A stretch of DNA of 28,017 nucleotides from Bodo saltans (lineage: Eukaryota > Euglenozoa > Kinetoplastea > Eubodonida > Bodonidae), in contig CYKH01002165.1 of NCBI GenBank assembly GCA_001460835.1, positions 1 to 28,017 of the forward strand, given 5' to 3'. The translations under genes and the position numbers were made by a program. A model generated the notes under the pieces. It did no database searches. It had not been told where the DNA came from and worked only from the letters and a program-made list of their open reading frames with translations. Numbering within the stretch: the stretch's first letter is position 1; each line of letters starts with the position of its first letter. Below, piece by piece: positions 18,101-25,175 of the stretch.

Positions 18101-21100
18101 ATGTTTGAATATGACGATGTAGCAGACGCACCGAGACCACCCGCTGCTGTGGGGTCACCAACGACTCCTGCTGGAAAAGAAATGAGACAGCGCCGGGTGC
18201 AAAACTCAAACGTAGCCGTTGCAGCAAGCCCACAATCAACACCTCCTGTAATGTCAGCCGAGGGCTCTCGTCAGGACGATCAACAAATATTTGGTGGCAT
18301 TGAATTCCCCGCCTTCGCGGTGGAGGCTGTCAGTAATGATGCGGACGGTGAAGCGAAGCATCATTCCTCGTTGTTGCCCAATGTCGATGTCATTGAGTTT
18401 GGACTGAACTCACCCACCGCCACACTCACACAGCAACAGCAACAACAGTTGTCTCAGAGCAAGAAAGGCGATGATGTTGCTGCTGCGCAAGAGCAACAGA
18501 CAAAGTCAAATAACTTACAACTAGGAACAAATGTTGCTCTGCAGCCTTCCCACATTGCTTTCGAACATCAAAGCGTTGGTGGTGGCGGTGGTGGAGGAGG
18601 TGTCGCTTCTGGACAGTATACGGCAACTGCCATCGGTCCGATGTTTGGCCCACGAAAACAATTGCGCCAAATGCATCCGTTGTTCGACGAGAGTGCCGCG
18701 ACTCATGGAGGGGGTAAGGCAACAAGGCGCCGAGCGGGGGGAGAGGGAGGTGCAAGCCTTGGCGGACGCGGTGACGACTCACTTTGTACTTCCCGTAGCA
18801 ACAATGAGTCGTCATTTAGAGGGCTGTTTTCTCCACAACACAATGGCGCAGTTGCTGTTGAGACTGATGCGGAACCACCGCAGCACCTTTTGCGCTCGCC
18901 AGCCATCGAACATCATCGCACTGGGAGTGACAATAATTTGCTGCGCCGCCGCCGTAACATCAACTTGCTCCATATTTTTGATCAGCACAATCGCTGGTAC
19001 TCCTCGTGGATGATGACATTTGTTGATGCATCCATGGAGCTAGAGTACTTGAGATTTTTTTATCAACCGAAGCGCGTCGCGGTGCTTGGGTATTGTATCA
19101 TTGTCGTCATTGTTGCGGTGATCGTGCAGCTGCTGTACGCTTCCGTGGAACTTCCTGTTGCAGCCAGAATCCTTTACATTGTGGCCACTCTTGTGTGGGT
19201 TGTAGCGGGTGTGTTTAGTTACCAGTTAAAGCAAGAAGCACTAGAACATCAAAAAATCGCTGAGGAAGAAGAACTGGGAGTTCGAGCCGTAGATGAGCTT
19301 TTGGAAGGTGAAGTTCTGGACGGGTCGACGACTGTGTCACCACCTGGTGCTAATGTACTACGTGACAAAGTGATAGATAGAAAAAGTTGGAGCACATTTG
19401 AGAATCGCAACAATGGAAACGAAGAGCTTGAAGCTACTGAAGCTCATCACGATGATTATGCTGATGAAGCAGTGCCACGGCAGACGCAAGAGGAGGATAA
19501 CGAGCATTTTCACCACACTTCGGTTCCAGCAAAGAACAACAGGCCACAACAACACCATCAACCAATCCATCGAACACAGTCGAGTGAATCGTCGCACGGT
19601 GCCACCGGCACTTTGTTTCTTCTCCCTTCGGTTGAGGGTCCTGATGAGGGCTCAAGCGGTAGCACCACCGCCACCACCACCTCAGCAAGAAAGCGGGGAG
19701 AGGCGGCAGCACATGACAGTGGAGCTGCTGCAGTCCAAAGTCAACGATGCGCCGATGATATGCAAAGTGCGACGCGACTTCGTGTCCAAGGCCAGGCGGA
19801 GATGACATTTGAGCTCATTGCGAAGCGCCTTGGCAAGAACTACGAAGCATTTTGTGACGAGCAGGAGCAACAACAAGCAGCTCTAGGACAACATAAGCGC
19901 GGCGAAAAGAATGACTCCTCACCTGCTTCCAAAAGGATACTCGGTCACAACAAAGCGATGGGGACTCCGCCGCGGAACCGTGGAAATATTGCCCGGAATG
20001 ATAATCATTGGAACCCAATCACCATCACGGCGGACCCAATCTTCGAACTTCAGCAACAAGAGCGCCAAAAGCAAGAAGAACGCCGCAAAAGGCTTCAGCG
20101 AGGGCTCTACGATTCCGATGACGGCAGCGAAGACGAAGACGAAAAAAACGCAAAGGTGAAACGAACCCTTTCGCGAGCTGTGATCGAAGAACAATTCTTG
20201 TCCCAATGGAATTCCAAGAGTCGCATTCGTCTCCGCCTCAATGCTGTCCGCACCGAGCGTGTCATGGCGCTCATTATCTTCGGAAATTTCTTGATGTGTT
20301 ACGCAAACTACATCGGCAAGGGCGACTGCACTGCGTCCAACTGGAGCGTTGAAGAGAGCGAGCGTGGCTGTAGCAAAGCGATACAATCCGATGGCATCGT
20401 CATCTTATTGATCATCGCCGGTGCGTTCTTCAATCAAACACGTCTGAAGCTTTTCCTGCCATTGTACGTAGTCCTTCTGGGATTTGTGCATGGCCTAAAA
20501 TGGATTCCGGGATTGTTGGATGTGCATTTGGTGTACTTCTGGTCTGCCTTCGTTGTGTTCAATGCGGAGGCAGCGGTTTGCATTGGCTTGATCCTATTTC
20601 ACGAAAGAAATACTCGGGTAGAGTGCAAAATGAACATTCGTTGCTACGTGAAAAACCGCGAGGCTGCACAAGTGCGGCGACAAGCAGAGCGCACCGTCGG
20701 CGCACAGGTACCCGTAGAAGTGTTGCGCATGGCAATGGTTCTAGACAAGCGACGAAGTGCAGAGTCTTCGCTTTCTCGCAATTCTCGCGACACGACCGTT
20801 TCTGCGGCTGAAGACGCCACTCAGCTTTGGGCGTGGAGCGAGCACCTCACGTACTGCTGTGTTAACCTCGACGGCTACGCTGCCTGGAAACTGCTCCGCG
20901 GCCCAAGCCAGATCGTGGAGCTGACGCAGGCGGTGCTGAACCTGTTCGACCGCGTGCGGATGCGGTGCATCAGCAGCGAGCTGCACGCGCCGATCCCGAA
21001 GGCGCACCGGTTCGGGGACTGCTACAGCGTGTTCCTGATCCCGCCGTCTGGTGCGATCCAGGACGTGCGTGAGGCGGTGGAGGTAGCGGCTGGGTTTGCG

Positions 21101-23575
21101 CTGCTGTGCATCACGGAGGGCACCGACCTGATCAAGCGGCGCTTCCAGAACGAGGTGACGTGGGGGAACGCGGCGAGCACGCTGCATGTGCGTGCGTCGC
21201 TTGCTGTTGGCCCGAGCGGCGGCTCGCTGCTGTCTGAGACGCGGAACGTTGTTGTGGTTGGCTCTGTTGTGGAGGAGACGCGTGAGATGCTGACTGCGTG
21301 CGGCGGCGTGACGCAGTGGCGTGAAGTATTTCCGCAGTTGTACGCAAGCCAGACTGAATTCAACGGTGGAGTGCATGTCAATGCACCGGAAGTGAAAAGC
21401 AGGTCGCCACGTGCAAGAGAGACAGCTAAACGGACGAAAAAGAAACTTTACGCAAACGATGCGGAATATTTCTTTTCTGGCTCCTCTGCACAACAGGTGG
21501 CAGCTCTGTCGTCGTCGAGGAACGCAATTGCACCCTTTGAAGCATCACAATTGCATTCAGACTCGGATGCGTTTCGTGAATTGTCAGACCATAGCAGCAG
21601 AACGCTTGTGCTTCCACCAGTCGTTTCGATTCCGCCAAAAGGTGAGGATGATGTTCTGCTGCAAAAGGCCGCAACAATGCCAAATCGAAATGGTTCGTCA
21701 ACCGCAACAACAACAACAATACACGCCCCTCAGCAGCAGAAGGCAAATGTTGTTCTGGGCTGCTCACATTCGTGCGTTGGCCATACATCGAGTCAGGAGG
21801 CCAAGCGTGTGGTCCTCGCTTCTGATGACGACACCGGCGTCACCAGCGTGTACCAGTGTAGTGTTCCTTTGTCTGGGCAGCTTTCCCTAAACTTCAAGGC
21901 TGCGGAGGCCCTGGGGTTGTTAGTGAGCCACAAGCGCCACATTGAGGCACTACAAGATGCAGCAGCAACTGCAGAGGAAGAGGAGCACCCAACAAGAAGC
22001 TCAGCACCTGACAATCGAGCGAAAGTGTCAGGAGGAGAATCTGTTTGCAACACGACATGCACCTACGTGTCTGGTTTTGATCGGCGGAGCGTCGCATCAT
22101 TTGTTCAACCTCGCACAGTGCCTGCTGCTGTGAACAACAGTAACGGCGGCACAGCAGCTGCCCAGCACATCAGCGCGGAGGCTCACCGAGATGCAATCTT
22201 GACGAAGGGCGGAAACGTCTTTTATGTCCCTATCACCATTCATCCTCCGCAGGCGTTGCAATGCGTTGCTCCTCGTATATCATCTTGGCCTCCGCCTTCT
22301 TCAGGAGAAAAAGCGACACCACTAGTGCCATCGCTACTGGAAAGTAATGGTGACCACAGCAGGCTGCATGGAACTGATGAGGCATCCCCAAATGCAGCTG
22401 ACGATGAGATAGCGAGCAATCCGTTTGTCCTGCCACAGTCAACACAGCGATTGCTCCGCCGTGACGGAAGTGGGGGAAGTTATGGTCCTCGTCCTGCACT
22501 TGATGCGACGGCGAGAGTGCCCAGCGCTGCAAGTCTTCCGCCACAAGCAACCACATCTCAGCAACAACGAAGCGCTTACCGTGGGGGTGCTGTAGCACGC
22601 AATATTGGACTTAGCCCAGTGAGTTCCATGAACCCGACGACTACGACCGCACTTCAGATGGGCGAGCTTGAGTTTTATAGCAATGAGTCTCCAGCAGGAG
22701 CAGATGATCTCACGCCACCACCACCACGCCAGGCGCCTCCAACAGTACCACCAGCAGGAGTCGTCATAGTTCAACCGCCCCCTGAGAGTGCCATCCACCA
22801 GTCCGCCGCCGAACGCGTAGAACTGACGGTGGATTACACCTTTCGTACTCGTTTCCTTAGCGACAAAACAGAAGCAGAGTACCAAGCCTATCGCCCTGCA
22901 AACACAACCTGGGCAATGACCTGGAGCACCACAGCTTCGCTTATCTCCACCGCCGCGTTGGCCACCGTGTGCGGTATCAGTGGCACTCAGTCGTTTGTCG
23001 CGGGCGAGCCGCTGTTCTGGGCAGTGATCTCGATGGTCTGCGCCATTGTTGCATACATTGCGATATTCTTTTCGGCAGGAAGCTACGGCGGCGGCGACTC
23101 CTCTGACTTATGGTGGTTTCTTCACGTTGCCATTTCGATCGCCATTCAAGGGTTCTACATTGCAGCAATCGGCGTGGCGGACCATGCAACACTCATTGGC
23201 GACTCCCAGATGGTATGGCTGTTTGTGATGACGAACTGGTCCCTACATCGCCCAGCACTTGTCGCTTGGTACTGGGCGTGGGTGCGGGATTCGATTGTTG
23301 GCGGACTTGCAATCGCACGCACCGTCGCGACATTTGACATTCCAGGATCGGTGTATACGCTGAGTATGTTTTTCGGTATCGCGCACATTGTGTACTCGTA
23401 CCTGATGCAGTGGATGATGGAGCACTCACGGAGGGAGTCGTTTGCGCTGGAGCGCCACGTTGGGATTCTGAAGGAGGAGCAGGAGCGCGATTTCCAAGAT
23501 CTGCTGAAAACGCTGACGGACATGGTGCCGCGTGGCGTGGCGGGGAACCTTGTGCGGCGCGCGAAGCAGCGTTGA
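18101..23575 (+). CDS. Gene 4: subfamily B membrane/cyclase-like protein cut short before its second cyclase-like domain (1824 aa)
   Basis: The start is the ATG at 18101, giving MFEYDDVADAPRPP, which matches the start of gene 3. An extension to 18089 would rest on GTG. Parts by residue: N-tail with FGGIEFPAF and GPMFGP...HPLFDES; NLLHIFDQ and FVDASMELEYLRFFYQPKR; segments near 326-348 and 357-376; polar loop of about 340 residues with an acidic YDSDDGSEDEDE cluster; segments near 721-739, 766-806 and 812-835; helix with VGAQVPVEVLRMAM; C1 from about 915 (CVNLDGYAAW, HRFGDCYSVFL, VVVVGSVVEETREM); linker islands near 1316 (CTYVSGFDRRSVASFVQPRT) and 1371 (FYVPITIHPPQAL); M2 about 1605-1775; helix MVPRGVAGNLVRRAKQR, then TGA. 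Against gene 3 there is a loss of 37 bases after CAGCG at about 23566-23570, which shifts the frame and makes the stop. The protein would have M1-C1-M2 only. It may be a truncated working protein, a young pseudogene, or a sequence error. Confidence 0.75.
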   Translation: MFEYDDVADAPRPPAAVGSPTTPAGKEMRQRRVQNSNVAVAASPQSTPPVMSAEGSRQDDQQIFGGIEFPAFAVEAVSNDADGEAKHHSSLLPNVDVIEFGLNSPTATLTQQQQQQLSQSKKGDDVAAAQEQQTKSNNLQLGTNVALQPSHIAFEHQSVGGGGGGGGVASGQYTATAIGPMFGPRKQLRQMHPLFDESAATHGGGKATRRRAGGEGGASLGGRGDDSLCTSRSNNESSFRGLFSPQHNGAVAVETDAEPPQHLLRSPAIEHHRTGSDNNLLRRRRNINLLHIFDQHNRWYSSWMMTFVDASMELEYLRFFYQPKRVAVLGYCIIVVIVAVIVQLLYASVELPVAARILYIVATLVWVVAGVFSYQLKQEALEHQKIAEEEELGVRAVDELLEGEVLDGSTTVSPPGANVLRDKVIDRKSWSTFENRNNGNEELEATEAHHDDYADEAVPRQTQEEDNEHFHHTSVPAKNNRPQQHHQPIHRTQSSESSHGATGTLFLLPSVEGPDEGSSGSTTATTTSARKRGEAAAHDSGAAAVQSQRCADDMQSATRLRVQGQAEMTFELIAKRLGKNYEAFCDEQEQQQAALGQHKRGEKNDSSPASKRILGHNKAMGTPPRNRGNIARNDNHWNPITITADPIFELQQQERQKQEERRKRLQRGLYDSDDGSEDEDEKNAKVKRTLSRAVIEEQFLSQWNSKSRIRLRLNAVRTERVMALIIFGNFLMCYANYIGKGDCTASNWSVEESERGCSKAIQSDGIVILLIIAGAFFNQTRLKLFLPLYVVLLGFVHGLKWIPGLLDVHLVYFWSAFVVFNAEAAVCIGLILFHERNTRVECKMNIRCYVKNREAAQVRRQAERTVGAQVPVEVLRMAMVLDKRRSAESSLSRNSRDTTVSAAEDATQLWAWSEHLTYCCVNLDGYAAWKLLRGPSQIVELTQAVLNLFDRVRMRCISSELHAPIPKAHRFGDCYSVFLIPPSGAIQDVREAVEVAAGFALLCITEGTDLIKRRFQNEVTWGNAASTLHVRASLAVGPSGGSLLSETRNVVVVGSVVEETREMLTACGGVTQWREVFPQLYASQTEFNGGVHVNAPEVKSRSPRARETAKRTKKKLYANDAEYFFSGSSAQQVAALSSSRNAIAPFEASQLHSDSDAFRELSDHSSRTLVLPPVVSIPPKGEDDVLLQKAATMPNRNGSSTATTTTIHAPQQQKANVVLGCSHSCVGHTSSQEAKRVVLASDDDTGVTSVYQCSVPLSGQLSLNFKAAEALGLLVSHKRHIEALQDAAATAEEEEHPTRSSAPDNRAKVSGGESVCNTTCTYVSGFDRRSVASFVQPRTVPAAVNNSNGGTAAAQHISAEAHRDAILTKGGNVFYVPITIHPPQALQCVAPRISSWPPPSSGEKATPLVPSLLESNGDHSRLHGTDEASPNAADDEIASNPFVLPQSTQRLLRRDGSGGSYGPRPALDATARVPSAASLPPQATTSQQQRSAYRGGAVARNIGLSPVSSMNPTTTTALQMGELEFYSNESPAGADDLTPPPPRQAPPTVPPAGVVIVQPPPESAIHQSAAERVELTVDYTFRTRFLSDKTEAEYQAYRPANTTWAMTWSTTASLISTAALATVCGISGTQSFVAGEPLFWAVISMVCAIVAYIAIFFSAGSYGGGDSSDLWWFLHVAISIAIQGFYIAAIGVADHATLIGDSQMVWLFVMTNWSLHRPALVAWYWAWVRDSIVGGLAIARTVATFDIPGSVYTLSMFFGIAHIVYSYLMQWMMEHSRRESFALERHVGILKEEQERDFQDLLKTLTDMVPRGVAGNLVRRAKQR
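20813..21320 (+). repeat. Shared C1-core block, copy in gene 4
   Basis: About 16 differences in 508 aligned bases against 27510-28017, with no gaps (hand count). The block shared with gene 3 begins later, at about 20881, so the edges differ between pairs, as expected for separate conversion events. Confidence 0.88.
23380..23570 (+). repeat. Shared M2/helix block, copy in gene 4
   Basis: Partner of 16192-16382. The break in gene 4 lies at the right edge of this block. Confidence 0.8.
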
Positions 23576-24837
23576 GCACGAGTTTTTGCACCGCGACTGA
23601 GGAGACGCCGTTTTTGCTCATCCAACTTCGCGACGATGGCACTGGGAACAAGGTGGGACCTTCCGTGAAAGTTGGTGCGCACGAGCCATCTTATGCTAGC
23701 GGCACGATTGAGTCGATGCAGCTGAACGCACCGCCTAGCATCGTTGGTCGTCTTGGATCTGGCAGCTCTGCTGAAGTGGGAGCCGCTGTTGGACTTGTAA
23801 GGGTTGGTAGCGCCGGTGTTGTGACGAACAGAGCCATCGCTGCGCAGCTTCTTGAAGTGGTTCAAATGGAAGGCCACGAGGCACGTGCGGAGCAGAGGGC
23901 ACTGGCAACTCTGCAACTCGTACAGTTTGTGCTTGAGTACGCAGCCAGCGCAGCTTGTCCATTTCAGAAGCAACTGCAGGTGGTGAAGGCGGACCACGAC
24001 ACGATCAGGTCGCATGATGTGCTGGCGTTTTCTGTTGATGTCGCCAAAGCTGTTGAGGGGTACCTAGACAAACGATACCGCCGAGTTCCCGCGCCTCATG
24101 GGAATAAACCGATACGAAGCCCAGGGGAAACGTCTGAGCGCACATTGGGACACCCAGAGGACAATGCACCGCGCCGTATGAAGGCTGATGTCGCGAGATC
24201 TTTATCACGTGACGCAGGCTCGCTGACGTTACGCTTAGCGAACTTCAACGAGGACAATGTCAACTGCGTTACGACGAGTCATCGAACGAGAGGCGGTGAA
24301 AAAAATATCGCCGATGCAACTATGATGCCTCGCAACAATTACGTGCCCGCGTTTAGAGTCGTTGCCGCTACAGGGCCACTGATGGGGAGCGTCGTTGGCG
24401 TGACATCATTGAGCTTCGAGTACTACGGTGCTTGGGTGGGCCGAGCTATGGGGTTGCTGGGTGACGTGGAGTGGGGCAGCATTGTGGCGACAGAGCGCGT
24501 CTACAACTTCCACCGTCTGTTCGTTGAGGCGGCGTCACTTGGGCGGGTCGCGGCAATTGGACGATACAAAGCGCTTCCTGTGTCAGAAGTCACCCGAGCT
24601 GAGAAAAGTGCGACGGCAGCAGCTCAGCAGCGACTGAACGGTGCTAGCGGTAAGAAGAATCGTGGAGTTACTAGCGGATCGTTGCCTGCAGTTGCAACAG
24701 TCCGCTTGAAATTGGCTGAGCGGTTACCGGTCCCTGAACTGCTGCCCTCAGTTCCGTTTTGCGTACCTGGCGGTGGCGTGTCGACTCCTATTCGCATTGT
24801 GTTTGTGAAGAAGGATGCTGAAGAGTTTCAGCCGTGA
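23576..24837 (+). pseudogene. Detached C2 cyclase-like domain of gene 4, in another frame
   Basis: After the stop of gene 4 the expected C2 sequence continues without a break in the next frame, from about STSFCTATEETPFLLIQ to the TGA at 24835-24837. An ATG at 23410 opens this frame, but the first 54 or so codons only overlap the real coding frame of gene 4 and do not resemble the family. There is no strong pyrimidine-AG signal just upstream, so a separate mRNA is unlikely. Compared with gene 3 it also lacks about 17 residues after VVKADHDTI, joining directly to RSHDVLAFS, which removes the strand after the cyclase hairpin. The end is well kept (FRVVAATGPLMGSVVG, YYGAWVGRAMGLL, IVATERVYNFHRLF), ending VFVKKDAEEFQP. 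Likely a relic, unless the frame break is a sequence error. Confidence 0.7.
24346..24527 (+). repeat. Shared C2-end block, copy in the gene 4 locus
   Basis: Partner of 17277-17458. Its preservation after the frame break suggests the break is young or that the block has been overwritten recently. Confidence 0.8.
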
Positions 24838-25175
24838 ATGATGATGATTTTTTTAATTATTATTTCTTGTCGAAATGTGTTTCCTTTGCAGTTACTCCTG
24901 CAAATTATAGCTGTCAAAAAAAAAGCAGAACCCACCCCCTGTAGTATGTGTATTTGTTGTGTGGCTTCCCGTCCCGTGCCTACCTCTTTGCTATTCCTGA
25001 TGTGTTTTTCCAGTGTGCGCTGGACTTCCCCATGCGACTGACATTCACCAGCTGTTCTCTGGACCTCTAGTTTTTTTCTTGAATTATTTCAGTCGTTGCA
25101 GCAGAAGCAAAATGTGAATTTATTTGCCTTGCGTTATTTTTATTTTCTGCCGTTTCAGGAATTTTATTGTAGAAA
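24838..25175. other. Intergenic region between genes 4 and 5
   Basis: No supported gene. The sequence is AT-rich with T runs and an A run near 24918; it carries the 3' UTR of the gene 4 locus and an acceptor-like site just before gene 5. Confidence 0.7.
25134..25158 (+). promoter_or_regulatory. Putative spliced-leader acceptor site for gene 5
   Basis: A pyrimidine-rich stretch ending in tgccgtttcag gives an AG at 25157-25158, 17 bases before the ATG at 25176. It is the cleanest acceptor-like site in the window, although the gene behind it is broken, so the locus may still be transcribed and processed. Confidence 0.5.

Noticed and set aside
23410-23572. ATG at 23410 as the true start of a separate C2 gene
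   Set aside because: These codons overlap conserved coding sequence of gene 4 in the wrong frame, show no family similarity, and no acceptor-like signal lies just upstream.
23560-23600. Programmed ribosomal frameshift joining gene 4 to C2
   Set aside because: I see no slippery heptamer or obvious stimulatory stem, and gene 3 shows that the cause is a simple loss of 37 bases.
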